This document shows, piece after piece, positions 25,117-34,757 of a DNA stretch of 44,851 nt. This DNA comes from Sphingobacterium thalpophilum (GTDB lineage: Bacteria > Bacteroidota > Bacteroidia > Chitinophagales > Chitinophagaceae), in assembly GCA_945871875.1 (NCBI GenBank), contig CAMBYC010000005.1:1-44851 (forward strand), read 5' to 3'. Made by a program: the position numbers and the translations under genes. The notes below the pieces were generated by a model. It did no database searches. It was not told the DNA's origin and saw only the letters and a program-made list of their open reading frames with translations. Within the stretch, counting starts at the first letter, position 1, and every line of letters starts with the position of its first letter.

Positions 25117-27000
25117 TTAGTCTGGTCTATTGCCATCTAAGAACCCTTTGAGAGTGCTAATGTGAATTGAATTGGAATCGTCTGCTTTTACTGTTGTATT
25201 GCTGTAAAATTTTTCGACATTATGATAAGGGGAATTATCAAGTGGCAAATTGCGGCGGATGTAAGCAGGTACATTTTCATATTCATTGTTCGAATTAGCT
25301 GAATTATTATACGGCAAGTTGCGAAGCATTGATTGCCGATCAGCAGTTTTTCTTTTCTGGGCTTCAGCCTCGTCCTGCATCGCAGGCTCCTCGACTGTAC
25401 CTTTTGGAACATTAGTTGAAGATGTGCCGGAGTGGTCCGCCGCATTTGTTTCCTTGATTACCAATTGCAGGTTAAAGATTGGCCGATCAATATCCATACC
25501 ATTGTTAATCGGAGTTTCAGAAGATTGTACGCTATTGGATTCAAAATAATTTTGGTCGTCTTGTAAGATTTTGGATGGTTTGGCCAAATGAACACTCTGC
25601 GCTGAAGTGCTGCTAGCGTCTTTATTAAAATTTGTTGGGTTATTCGTAGTTTGATTCTCAGTGGGTTTGGAATTCTGCAAATATAAAGATTGAATCGGAT
25701 TTTGAAAGTTTTTTTCATCATTTTTTACCACAATAAATTCAATTGAATCATTTTGTGGAAAAAAGTTATTAGGATCAGATGAAAATTTTTCTAATAGGGA
25801 ATTATTAGCATTGGGTTGAGGGGAAACAATGTCATTTGACAATGAAGAATACCCATTGCGTTGGGCAAAATTTGGTTCAATTAAAATTGGAGCAAGAGGA
25901 TCTGTATCAATAGCTTGTATTGGCTTTATAACTTGTTCAGGTTCTACTTGTTTTGGATGAAGTGGCATAATAATTTTTTCATCCTTGATTACAAGGTTTT
26001 TCATTTCTTGATTAGCCAATTCCTGAAATGGGTCCCGATGTTCAAAGCCCGTAGCAATAAGTGTTATACTAATTTTATCATGTAAAGAATTATCAAAACC
26101 CATTCCAAGTATAACATCAGTATCTGGTCCGGTTTGACTTCTTAGCAAGCTTTGAATGGTTTCTACTTCATCCATTGTAAATTCGTAATCACCTTCTCCA
26201 GAATTTATGTTGATTAGTATCCAACGTGCTCCACTTATATCGTTATCGTTTAGTAAAGGAGAATTTAGTGCTTCTTGTATTGCAATTTGTGCTCTATTTT
26301 CACCACTAGCACTTCCATTTCCAAGTATAGCTACACCACCCTTGCGCATAACTGTGCATACGTCTGCAAAGTCAACGTTAATTTGACCAGTTGTAGTAAT
26401 TACATCAGTAATGCACTTTGCTGCAGTTGCCAAAACATTATCAGCCTTAGCAAAAGCTTCTCTGAATTTAAGGTTTCCAAATTGATGTCTGAGTTTATCG
26501 TTGCTGACTACCAAAAGTGTGTCTACGTATTCTTTCAATTTATTTACACCTTCTTCTGCTTGTTTAATGCGTTTATTTCCTTCATAACTAAAAGGGGTAG
26601 TGATAATACCCACTGTTAGAATACCCATATCTCTACAAATTTTTGCCACTATAGGAGCACCACCTGTACCAGTTCCACCACCCATTCCCGCAGTAATAAA
26701 TACCATTTTTGTATTTACCTCTAAAATTCTTCTAAGCTCCTCACTACTTTCTTCAGTAGCTTGACGACCAATTTCCGGATTTGCGCCTGCACCCAAACCA
26801 AGTGTTAATTGCGGTCCCAACTGGATTTTATTAGGCACTTTGCTTGTTGAAATGTGTTGGGCATCAGTATTACAAATCACAAAATCTACACCTCTTATGT
26901 TTTGTGTAAACATATAATCTACAGCATTACTTCCACCACCGCCAACACCAATTACTTTAATAATTGATGAATATTCTTTAGGCAAATCAAACTCAATCAT
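25117..27000 (-). CDS. ftsZ: Cell division protein FtsZ with long C-terminal linker
   Basis: FtsZ is the tubulin-like GTPase that forms the division ring. The GTPase core fills about residues 10-325, with IKVIGVGGGGSNAV at 14-27, the signature GGGTGTG at 107-113, and the T7 loop VDFADVCTVM. The protein is 627 residues long, far above the roughly 380 of E. coli: residues about 330-575 form a low-complexity Asn/Ser/Gln/Pro-rich linker. The conserved tail peptide that binds FtsA, here VPAYIRRNLPL at 577-587, is not terminal but followed by 40 more residues ending GFLDGNRPD. It is the last gene of the dcw cluster, 86 bp after ftsA, with no terminator seen after it. Confidence 0.98.
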   Translation of the reverse strand: MIEFDLPKEYSSIIKVIGVGGGGSNAVDYMFTQNIRGVDFVICNTDAQHISTSKVPNKIQLGPQLTLGLGAGANPEIGRQATEESSEELRRILEVNTKMVFITAGMGGGTGTGGAPIVAKICRDMGILTVGIITTPFSYEGNKRIKQAEEGVNKLKEYVDTLLVVSNDKLRHQFGNLKFREAFAKADNVLATAAKCITDVITTTGQINVDFADVCTVMRKGGVAILGNGSASGENRAQIAIQEALNSPLLNDNDISGARWILININSGEGDYEFTMDEVETIQSLLRSQTGPDTDVILGMGFDNSLHDKISITLIATGFEHRDPFQELANQEMKNLVIKDEKIIMPLHPKQVEPEQVIKPIQAIDTDPLAPILIEPNFAQRNGYSSLSNDIVSPQPNANNSLLEKFSSDPNNFFPQNDSIEFIVVKNDEKNFQNPIQSLYLQNSKPTENQTTNNPTNFNKDASSTSAQSVHLAKPSKILQDDQNYFESNSVQSSETPINNGMDIDRPIFNLQLVIKETNAADHSGTSSTNVPKGTVEEPAMQDEAEAQKRKTADRQSMLRNLPYNNSANSNNEYENVPAYIRRNLPLDNSPYHNVEKFYSNTTVKADDSNSIHISTLKGFLDGNRPD

Positions 27001-27086
27001 AAAAACATTTTAGATTATGAAAACTAAAAACACTTTTTAAAGATGGCTTCTATCACAAAAACCATCATTTTATCTTCCTTTTATGC

Positions 27087-28526
27087 TTATTTTAACGTCA
27101 AATCATCCTCTTCTTTAAACATATCTATCAATCCAGTTTTGAAAGAATAGATGAAATCTTTAAGTTTTGTTCTTCCTTTTACGCGTTTAATTTCTATCTC
27201 TTCTTCAACAGTTTCATCTAAAAAAGGTAAAGTTGGGTTGTTTGGAGCAACAACAACTTCTGGCTCTTCAAATATTTTATTTATAAATTGAGGACTATTT
27301 TCATAAACATTATATCCTTTTAGAATCAACCCTATACAAGTTGAATACATCGGTTGTGCCAGCTCGTCGGTATAACCCGATGCAAGATGTTCATTTGGAT
27401 AACCAATTCTTGCATTAAAACCAGTAACATATTCAGTTAACTGAATCAAATGTTTTAATTGAGAACCGCCGCCAGTAAGAACAATTCCACCATTCAACAT
27501 TCTATTGTCTAAACCCGCTTGTTTGATATGAAAAGAAACAAATTCGAGAATTTCTGTCATTCGGGCTTGAATGATTTCTGCCAACAATTTTACACTTACT
27601 TCTCTAGGAGGCAAACCTTTAAAACTAGGCACTCTAATATATGCATTGGCTGCAGCTTGATCTGGTAAAGCACTACCATATTGAACTTTCATCGCCTCCG
27701 CTTGTGCTTTTAAAACACCAAGTCCAGTTTTTATATCCATCGTGATGTTTTCACCTCCAAATGGAATTACAGCAGTATGCTTTAAAATTCCTTCATAAAA
27801 TATTGCCAAATCTGTTGTTCCTCCACCAATGTCAACAATCGCAATTCCAGCTTCCAAATCTTGATCAGACATTACCGCAGCTGCTGAAGCCAAAGGTTGC
27901 AACACCAAATCAGTAACCTGCAAATTTGATTTCACTACACTTCGAGTAATATTCCGAATTGCATTTTTGTCGCCAGTAATGATATGAAAATTTGCACCAA
28001 CCCTTACCCCACTAAATCCAATTGGATTAGGAATGTTTTCGTGGTTGTCTACTTTATATTCTTGTGGAATGATATCAATAATTTGATCTCCAGCAGGAAT
28101 ATAAATTTTATGTTGGTCTGAAATCAATTGATCAATTTCTACTTGTGTGATTTCATCATCGTTTGATTGACGCACAATATCACCATTTGACTTTAGGCTT
28201 TTAATATGATGACCTGCAATGCCAACATAAACTTCTTTAATATCCAATACCGGACTACACCGGCGACAATCTTCCATTGTTGATTGGATTGAACTTATAG
28301 TTTGGTTTATATTCAATACCATTCCGTGCTGTACGCCATTGCTTTTAGCATGTCCAAAACCTATAATTTCCAACTTGCCAAATTCATTCTTCATTCCCGC
28401 AATTGCAACAATTTTTGTGGTGCCAATATCTAATCCCACAATTATTGGATTGTTGTTTTCAGATTTTATCGTAGTTTCAGTTTTTACAGCATTAGATCCT
28501 AGAAAATTTAATTCTTCGTTTTGCAT
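27087..28526 (-). CDS. ftsA: Cell division protein FtsA
   Basis: FtsA is the actin-like ATPase that tethers FtsZ filaments to the inner membrane. The 479-residue protein has the phosphate-1 loop VGLDIGTTKIVAIAG near 30-44, the 1C (SHS2) domain that follows, phosphate-2 VDIGGGTTDLAIF and the adenosine motif GGIVLTGGGSQLKHL. The C-terminus ends in an amphipathic helix (LKDFIYSFKTGLIDMFKE) that would bind the membrane. An acidic stretch (EEPEVV, VEEEIEIK) comes before it. It lies 120 bp downstream of ftsQ and 86 bp upstream of ftsZ, so this end of the cluster is less tightly packed than the murG-murC-ftsQ part. Confidence 0.97.
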   Translation of the reverse strand: MQNEELNFLGSNAVKTETTIKSENNNPIIVGLDIGTTKIVAIAGMKNEFGKLEIIGFGHAKSNGVQHGMVLNINQTISSIQSTMEDCRRCSPVLDIKEVYVGIAGHHIKSLKSNGDIVRQSNDDEITQVEIDQLISDQHKIYIPAGDQIIDIIPQEYKVDNHENIPNPIGFSGVRVGANFHIITGDKNAIRNITRSVVKSNLQVTDLVLQPLASAAAVMSDQDLEAGIAIVDIGGGTTDLAIFYEGILKHTAVIPFGGENITMDIKTGLGVLKAQAEAMKVQYGSALPDQAAANAYIRVPSFKGLPPREVSVKLLAEIIQARMTEILEFVSFHIKQAGLDNRMLNGGIVLTGGGSQLKHLIQLTEYVTGFNARIGYPNEHLASGYTDELAQPMYSTCIGLILKGYNVYENSPQFINKIFEEPEVVVAPNNPTLPFLDETVEEEIEIKRVKGRTKLKDFIYSFKTGLIDMFKEEDDLTLK

Positions 28527-28646
28527 AGTAATTTTATTAATATTTTTTAATTGATAATTTATTCATTTGTTTAAAAAAAGTAGTGTCTTTTAGTGGTAAC
28601 ATAATGGTGAATTTCATTTGGTTTTTATGATGGTTACAGAGGAAAA

Positions 28647-29474
28647 TTATTTTTCATTTGATAAATTTGTTACAATAGAGTCTCCTTTTTCATTAGATAA
28701 TTCTTTTCGCACAGCTACAATCTGATTTTCAAAACCCACATTTATTGTACTATATACATTCCAACCCTTCTTTTGTAATACTTGGTAATAAAATTCAGAC
28801 AAATTATTAAACTTGTTTTCAATTGCAGAACCGTCTCCAAAAAGAATGGTATAATTGCCAAGTTTTGGAATCATTTCAATATTGCCTTGGGGGTTGAAAT
28901 TAACTTGGTCGATATTAGCCATCCAAAAATCATTCTTTTTTAAATAAATTGCAATGTTTTTTATTTGATTAAGAAAGATGCTATCTCTAGTAGATTTATC
29001 CTTTCGTAAATTTGGGATTCCAGTAAATACGGGAAGTCTTGCAGAAAAATCGGCATGAAGTGGAACTGTTTTTAAATTACTATCCAAATAACATGAATTG
29101 CCATTAGTAAAAAACAAACGGGCTATAGGCTGTTTTTCTTTTACAACCACTTGTAATTTACTAGAATTGTCTACATAAATATTTGCATTTTCAATCCATG
29201 GGTTAGATTTTAACGCTGTTTCCATTTTTTTCAAATCAAAAGATTGAATTGATTTTCCCTGTAAAGGATTACTAAATTCATTCAATACATTTAAAACGTC
29301 AGTTTCATTTACAAACCTTACGTCTTTCATTCTATTGAATTTTACAACACAACCAGCACATGGTGTTTTATCACCTTTGCCAACAGCAGCTACCAATATA
29401 GATATGGTTCCTACTCCGAGTAGAGACCAAATTATAGTGGATACTATTTTTTTTATGTTTAATTTAATTTTCAT
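28647..29474 (-). CDS. ftsQ: Cell division protein FtsQ/DivIB-like
   Basis: FtsQ is a bitopic divisome protein that links early and late division proteins. The 275-residue product has a short cytoplasmic basic N-terminus (MKIKLNIKK), one membrane helix (about 10-30), a POTRA domain (about 45-120, VRFVNETDVLNVL then WIENANIYVDNSSKLQVVVKEKQPIA) and a beta domain (RLPVFTGI, NYTILFGDG). Low sequence identity is usual for this family, so position matters: its start overlaps the murC stop by 11 nt and ftsA follows. The tail contains a near-repeat of LSNEK, unstructured in look. Confidence 0.9.
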   Translation of the reverse strand: MKIKLNIKKIVSTIIWSLLGVGTISILVAAVGKGDKTPCAGCVVKFNRMKDVRFVNETDVLNVLNEFSNPLQGKSIQSFDLKKMETALKSNPWIENANIYVDNSSKLQVVVKEKQPIARLFFTNGNSCYLDSNLKTVPLHADFSARLPVFTGIPNLRKDKSTRDSIFLNQIKNIAIYLKKNDFWMANIDQVNFNPQGNIEMIPKLGNYTILFGDGSAIENKFNNLSEFYYQVLQKKGWNVYSTINVGFENQIVAVRKELSNEKGDSIVTNLSNEK

Positions 29475-30852
29475 TAGAAGTAGATAAATGTTGTTGAATG
29501 GGTAAAATCATTTGGTCAATATCACCAGCACCAGCAGTTATAAACACTGAATTATTTTCTAATTCTGGTTTATGATTTACAATCCAAGTTAAAATCTCAT
29601 CTTTTGATTTTAACATAATTGTATTTGTTTTCATCTTATTTTGAATCAAAGTGCTTGTAACTCCTTCCATTGGTAGTTCTCGAGCAGGGTAGATTGGAAG
29701 CAACAGCACTTGATTTGCAATATCCAGAGCTTCGGCAAATTCAGCAGCAAAGTCATTGGTTCTTGAAAACAAATGAGGTTGAAATGCAAGTACTATATTT
29801 TTCTCAGGGAAAAGATGTTTAACTCCAGTAAGCAAGGCCTTCAATTCTTCAGGGTGATGGGCATAATCGTCTATATAAACAAAAGATTCGTTTCTAACAA
29901 GGTATTGAAATCTACGTTTAACACCCATGAAATTTGCAATGGCAGTTTTAATTTTAGAAACAGGAATATCCAATTCAAGGGCAACGGCAATTGCTGCGAG
30001 GCTATTTTCAACATTATGAAGACCGCCCATTGGCAAATGAAAATCTGAAATTTTTTCTTTTGGCGTTACTACATCAAAAACATACGCTCCATTTTCAATA
30101 TGAAGATTTTCTGTATAAATATCGGCCTTTTGATTGTCGCGTTGATAAGTTAAATGATTACTAGCGATTAAATCATCTTCCCGTTTTAATCCTTTTCTTG
30201 AAAACAAGGTTCCACCTTTAACAATTTGACCTGTAAATTCTATAAACGATTTCTCCATTTCTTCTGCCGTACCATAAATATCAAGGTGATCTGGATCCAT
30301 TGATGAAATTACTGCGATGCTAGGAAAAAGTTTTAAAAAACTTCGATCGTATTCATCAGCTTCAATAACACAAACATTGCGTGGATGGCTCCAAAAATTG
30401 GTTTGATAATTTGCAGCGATTCCACCGAGAAATGCATTACAGCCAAATTCTGAATCTCTCAAAATATGGGCAATCATAGAACTGATGGTTGTTTTACCAT
30501 GGGTTCCTGCAACACAAATATTAAAGCTACCCTCACTTATGATTTGCAAAACATCGCTTCTTTTTACTACTGAATAACCTTGAGATTTATAAAAAGCAAG
30601 TTCTGAATGATTAACGGGTATTGCGGGAGTATAAACAACAGCTTGTACATCTTTTGGAGCCAAATTAACATCATCTGTATAATGAATTTCAATTCCCAAT
30701 GCTTCCAAAGTTTGGGTTAATGGGGTAGAAACTTTATCATATCCGCTTACTTTAATGCCACGGGCATGAAAATAACGGGCAATCGCACTCATCCCGATAC
30801 CGCCGATACCTATAAAATAAATATGTTTTATATTTTCTAGTTTTACCATCAT
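29464..30852 (-). CDS. murC: UDP-N-acetylmuramate--L-alanine ligase MurC
   Basis: MurC adds L-alanine to UDP-MurNAc, the first amino acid of the stem peptide, in the cytoplasm. The 462-residue protein has the N-terminal Rossmann motif FIGIGGIGMSAIA, the ATP loop GTHGKTT at 116-122, EADEYDRSFL and the C-terminal domain with YIDDYAHHPEEL and FQPHLFSRT. Two consecutive ATG codons (30852 and 30849) overlap the murG stop as ATGATG, giving a 4-nt or 1-nt overlap. That implies translational coupling. ftsQ overlaps its 3' end by 11 nt. Confidence 0.97.
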   Translation of the reverse strand: MMVKLENIKHIYFIGIGGIGMSAIARYFHARGIKVSGYDKVSTPLTQTLEALGIEIHYTDDVNLAPKDVQAVVYTPAIPVNHSELAFYKSQGYSVVKRSDVLQIISEGSFNICVAGTHGKTTISSMIAHILRDSEFGCNAFLGGIAANYQTNFWSHPRNVCVIEADEYDRSFLKLFPSIAVISSMDPDHLDIYGTAEEMEKSFIEFTGQIVKGGTLFSRKGLKREDDLIASNHLTYQRDNQKADIYTENLHIENGAYVFDVVTPKEKISDFHLPMGGLHNVENSLAAIAVALELDIPVSKIKTAIANFMGVKRRFQYLVRNESFVYIDDYAHHPEELKALLTGVKHLFPEKNIVLAFQPHLFSRTNDFAAEFAEALDIANQVLLLPIYPARELPMEGVTSTLIQNKMKTNTIMLKSKDEILTWIVNHKPELENNSVFITAGAGDIDQMILPIQQHLSTSNEN

Positions 30853-31946
30853 TTTGAAATCGTTTCAATAATTTTTTTAGCTATTAATATATCTGCATCT
30901 TGCTTTGCCAATAACTTAGTATTTTTCGATAACAATTCTAATTGAGTTTGGTCATTTAATAATCTAACAATTTCAGGAATCAACTCGTCAATAGCTTTTT
31001 CATCAGGAATCAATACAGCTGCGTGTTTATCAACCAATTGTTGAGCATTAACCGTTTGATGATTTTCAGCAGCAAAAGGATAAGGCACTAATATTGAAGG
31101 CTTTCCAACGGTTTCAATTTCTGCAATTGACATTGCACCTGATCTTGAAACTATAAGGTCTGCAGCAGCATACGCATAATCCATTTCCCGAATAAAATCA
31201 CTTGTCCAAATTCTGGTATCCTTATTTGCAATAACTTTAGCTTTTTCAGCAAAGGGTTTGCCAGTTTGCCAAATAATTTGAATGTCATTATCTATTAAGG
31301 TTGCATATTCTTTTTGAATTGCTTCATTTATGCTTTTTGCTCCTAAACTTCCTCCTATAGATAAAACTGTTTTTTTATTGGGATTTAATCCAAATAAACG
31401 AATTCCTTCTTCACGTGAAATATTTGATTGAGCAATATTATGCCGTACTGGATTACCTGAAATGATGATTTTATCTTTTGGAAAAAACTTTTCCATACCA
31501 TCTGTAGCTACAAAAATTTGTGTTGCCAGCTTTCCCAAAAGCATGTTAGACTTCCCTGCAAAAGAATTGCTTTCATGTATAAAAGAAGAAATTCCTTTTT
31601 GCTGGGCTAATTTTAATACTGGGAAACTAGAATAACCACCAACTCCTATTACTGCATCTGGCTTAAAAGATTTAAAAATTGAATTTACCTGGAAAAAACT
31701 TTTTATTATTTTGATGGGAAGAGAGAAATTCTTCAGCAATGAACTTCTATTAAAACCCGCAATATCCAATCCCTCAATTGCATAACCTGCCTGTGGCACC
31801 TTCTCCATTTCCATTTTACCTTTGGCTCCAACAAATAGAAATATTGTATCTGGCTGCAATGCCTTTATTGCATTAGCAATTGCAACAGCAGGAAATATAT
31901 GTCCGCCTGTTCCTCCACCAGCTACTATTATCTTTTTGGGTTTCAT
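30849..31946 (-). CDS. murG: UDP-GlcNAc transferase MurG
   Basis: MurG transfers GlcNAc to lipid I to make lipid II at the cytoplasmic face of the inner membrane. The 365-residue protein has the glycine-rich loop GGGTGGHIFPA at 10-20, a second G loop near VIGVGGYSS, and the UDP-GlcNAc site around SRSGAMSIAEIETVGKPSILVPYPFAAENHQ. Length and layout are standard for this GT-B enzyme. It ends in a 1-4 nt overlap with murC and starts 109 bp downstream of ftsW, where I see no strong promoter. Confidence 0.97.
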   Translation of the reverse strand: MKPKKIIVAGGGTGGHIFPAVAIANAIKALQPDTIFLFVGAKGKMEMEKVPQAGYAIEGLDIAGFNRSSLLKNFSLPIKIIKSFFQVNSIFKSFKPDAVIGVGGYSSFPVLKLAQQKGISSFIHESNSFAGKSNMLLGKLATQIFVATDGMEKFFPKDKIIISGNPVRHNIAQSNISREEGIRLFGLNPNKKTVLSIGGSLGAKSINEAIQKEYATLIDNDIQIIWQTGKPFAEKAKVIANKDTRIWTSDFIREMDYAYAAADLIVSRSGAMSIAEIETVGKPSILVPYPFAAENHQTVNAQQLVDKHAAVLIPDEKAIDELIPEIVRLLNDQTQLELLSKNTKLLAKQDADILIAKKIIETISK

Positions 31947-32055
31947 CTTCTTAATTTTCTAAATTTTAATCTTATACTTTATTCTATCTAGATTACATTT
32001 TACAAATTTCCTTTTGCTTTTCCTTCTACTTCAAAATTATTATACGACTACTTCA

Positions 32056-33276
32056 TCATCCTTCCTTTATTGTTTGATTATCACTTTTTGAAATCGGAGC
32101 TTGCTTTTCAACTTGCTCCACATTTCTAGCTACACTTAAAATAATTCCAATGGCAAAACAGGTAAAAATAAATGAACTCCCACCCATACTTACCAAAGGA
32201 AGCGTTACTCCTGTTACTGGAAACAGATTTACATTCACCGCCATGTTTGTCATAGCTTGTATTACCAATGTAAAACTTAAACCCAATGCTAAAAATGCAC
32301 CAAACGCATAAGGACAATTTCTAAAAATCCTAATACATCTAAACAAAAAAGCCAGATAAATCAACACTATAAAAGCTCCACCAGCCAACCCGTATTCTTC
32401 GATAATAATAGCATAAATATAATCCGAATAAGGATGAGGCAAGAAATTCCGCTGCTCACTATTTCCTGGTCCCAAACCAAACACTCCGCCTTTTGCAATA
32501 GCTACTTTAGATTGTTGCACTTGATAAGATTCGGTTTCTTTATCTGCATACATGAATCCTTGTACCCTTGTTATCCACGTTTTTACACGCATAACCGAAA
32601 ATATTTGGGGCAATTCTTTTTGCTTTTTTTCTACTTTATCATAATAATTTACAGCTATTCCAATTAAAATTGAAATTGGTATTGCAACTGCTAAAATTGT
32701 TAGTCCAATATGTTTCATACTCGCTCTACCAATAAACAACAACAACAAACTCGTTGCTCCTGTTAACAATGCTGTAGATAAATTTGCTGGCATAATTAAA
32801 ACACATATTATCAAAATAGATCCCAATAATGGCAAATAACCATTTTTAAAATCCTTTATAATTTCTTGCTTTCTGCTCAATTGTCTTGAGAGATACATAA
32901 ACAGCCCCAACTTTGCAACATCTGACGCTTGAAAAGTCAAATTTATAATGGGCAATTTTATAAATCGATTGGCATCGTTTAAATTGGCACCAAAAAATAA
33001 AGTATATAACAATAATGGAATGGAAATCAAATAAATAAATACAGAAATCCTAGAATACACAGTGTAATTTACCCTATGTGTAAAATAGATTATCACCACT
33101 CCAGCAATTACAAAAAGAATTTGCTTAAACAAGTAAAATTCTGTGCTTTTTGATAGCTTATAGGCTAAAGTTCCAGTACTACTATATACTACAAGCATAC
33201 TCACTAAAGTAAGGATAACTACAATAACCCAGATATACTTATCACCTTTTGTTTTATTTTGTAAACTTGTGAGCAT
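32056..33276 (-). CDS. ftsW: Septal peptidoglycan polymerase FtsW (SEDS family)
   Basis: FtsW polymerises glycan strands from lipid II at the septum, in complex with the transpeptidase FtsI. The 406-residue protein has about ten membrane helices. SEDS markers are present: TFQASDVAKLGLFMYLSRQLSR, the large extracytoplasmic loop with QVQQSKVAIAKGGVFGLGPG and FLPHPYSDYIYAIIIEEYG, and the C-terminal TGVTLPLVSMGGSSF. It could in principle be RodA, but the place between murD and murG argues for FtsW. It lies 57 bp downstream of murD. Confidence 0.96.
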   Translation of the reverse strand: MLTSLQNKTKGDKYIWVIVVILTLVSMLVVYSSTGTLAYKLSKSTEFYLFKQILFVIAGVVIIYFTHRVNYTVYSRISVFIYLISIPLLLYTLFFGANLNDANRFIKLPIINLTFQASDVAKLGLFMYLSRQLSRKQEIIKDFKNGYLPLLGSILIICVLIMPANLSTALLTGATSLLLLFIGRASMKHIGLTILAVAIPISILIGIAVNYYDKVEKKQKELPQIFSVMRVKTWITRVQGFMYADKETESYQVQQSKVAIAKGGVFGLGPGNSEQRNFLPHPYSDYIYAIIIEEYGLAGGAFIVLIYLAFLFRCIRIFRNCPYAFGAFLALGLSFTLVIQAMTNMAVNVNLFPVTGVTLPLVSMGGSSFIFTCFAIGIILSVARNVEQVEKQAPISKSDNQTIKEG

Positions 33277-33333
33277 TTAGTAAAACTTTTAATTTAATTT
33301 TTTTTGAACATTTAAGTATGATTTTGCAATATT

Positions 33334-34671
33334 TTAAAGTTCATTAACTACCAATTTAAACTGCTTCCCTCTGTCTTCATAACTTTTAAACAAATCAAAA
33401 CTTGCACAAGCTGGGCTCAACAATACAACATCTCCCTTTGCAGATAATCGATAAGCTGTTGAAAAGGCTTCTTCCATTGAAGTAGTATCTATAATTGTTG
33501 CAACATCATCCTTAAAAGCGATGTGAATTTTAGCATTATCAACACCAAGACAAACAATTGCTTTCACTTTTTCCTTTACCATTTCACTCAACAAACTATA
33601 ATCATTTCCTTTATCAACTCCTCCTAAAATCAATACAACATGTGTTTTCATACTTTCCAATGCATACCAAGTGCTATTTACATTTGTAGCTTTACTGTCG
33701 TTTATAAACTGGACGCCTCTAATAGCTGCAACCATTTCCATTCTATGTTCTAATCCTTCAAAACTAGAAATTGCTGCTTTAATTTTTTCATTACGAATTC
33801 CTGTTAAAGAAGTTGTTACACCCGCCGCAAGAGTATTGTATTGATTGTGTAATCCTTTTAAAGCAAAGTCGTAGATGCTCATACTATCCATTTCATTCGT
33901 CTTCATAGTCATAATATCGTTTTTAATATAAGCTCCTTGCGTCACTTCATGTTTTATAGAAAAAGAATATCTTTTTGCTTGAGTTGGGTATTTACTTAGG
34001 TATTCCATTGTTACAGGATCGTCTTCACAATAGATGAAAAAATCCATCTCTTCTTGGTTCTTGATGATATTAAACTTCGCTTTAATATAATTTTCAAACT
34101 TATAGCCATATCTATCTAGATGATCTTCTGTAATGTTTGTTAATACAGCGATATCAGGTCTAAAAGTATCAATATCATCTAATTGATAACTACTTATTTC
34201 AGCAACATAAATAGCTTTGGGATCTAATGCAATTTGTAAAGCGATAGAATTGCCAATATTACCAACCAATGCACAATCTTCACCATTTTGCTTTAAAATA
34301 TGGTAAATAAGAGATGTAGTTGTTGTTTTGCCATTACTTCCAGTTATACCGATTATTTTACTATTTCCTTTGTGGCGGTATGCGAGTTCCATTTCACTTA
34401 CCAATGGAATACCCGATTGTAAAATTTGTTGCACCATTGCATTTTTATGAGGAATACCCGGACTTTTCATAACCTCATCAGCTATAAGTATTTTCTCCGC
34501 TGAATGGTTTCCTTCCTCATAATCTATACCGTATTTTTCTAATAGTGCTTTATAGTTCGGTTTTATAACACCTGCATCAGAAAGAAATACGGTATAGCCA
34601 TTAAGTTTACCCAATACGGCAGCCCCAACACCACTTTCTCCTCCGCCTAGTATGATTAAACTTTTGTTCAT
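33334..34671 (-). CDS. murD: UDP-MurNAc-L-alanine--D-glutamate ligase MurD
   Basis: MurD adds D-glutamate to UDP-MurNAc-L-Ala in the cytoplasm. The 445-residue protein shows the N-terminal nucleotide-like loop ILGGGESGVGAA, the ATP loop GSNGKTTTT, the conserved NITEDHLDRY and, in the C-terminal domain, FINDSKATN and LLSPACASFDLFKSYEDRG, which is diagnostic for MurD. The length is typical. It follows mraY by 86 bp and precedes ftsW by 57 bp, both on the same strand. Confidence 0.97.
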   Translation of the reverse strand: MNKSLIILGGGESGVGAAVLGKLNGYTVFLSDAGVIKPNYKALLEKYGIDYEEGNHSAEKILIADEVMKSPGIPHKNAMVQQILQSGIPLVSEMELAYRHKGNSKIIGITGSNGKTTTTSLIYHILKQNGEDCALVGNIGNSIALQIALDPKAIYVAEISSYQLDDIDTFRPDIAVLTNITEDHLDRYGYKFENYIKAKFNIIKNQEEMDFFIYCEDDPVTMEYLSKYPTQAKRYSFSIKHEVTQGAYIKNDIMTMKTNEMDSMSIYDFALKGLHNQYNTLAAGVTTSLTGIRNEKIKAAISSFEGLEHRMEMVAAIRGVQFINDSKATNVNSTWYALESMKTHVVLILGGVDKGNDYSLLSEMVKEKVKAIVCLGVDNAKIHIAFKDDVATIIDTTSMEEAFSTAYRLSAKGDVVLLSPACASFDLFKSYEDRGKQFKLVVNEL

Positions 34672-34757
34672 AGTTTTTAAAAAATTGGTTTTTCTACAGT
34701 TTGGAATTTTAGGATGGTTTTCAATTTGATTTGTGGTTTTTCAGAAATTATTTTTAG

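Noticed and set aside
26275-26619. Cysteine- and serine-rich 114-codon frame on the plus strand
   Set aside because: It is antisense to the FtsZ GTPase core; its composition is what the opposite strand of that core gives.
32570-32578. DnaA-box-like TTATCCACG inside ftsW
   Set aside because: A single near match within coding sequence, with no neighbours; expected by chance.
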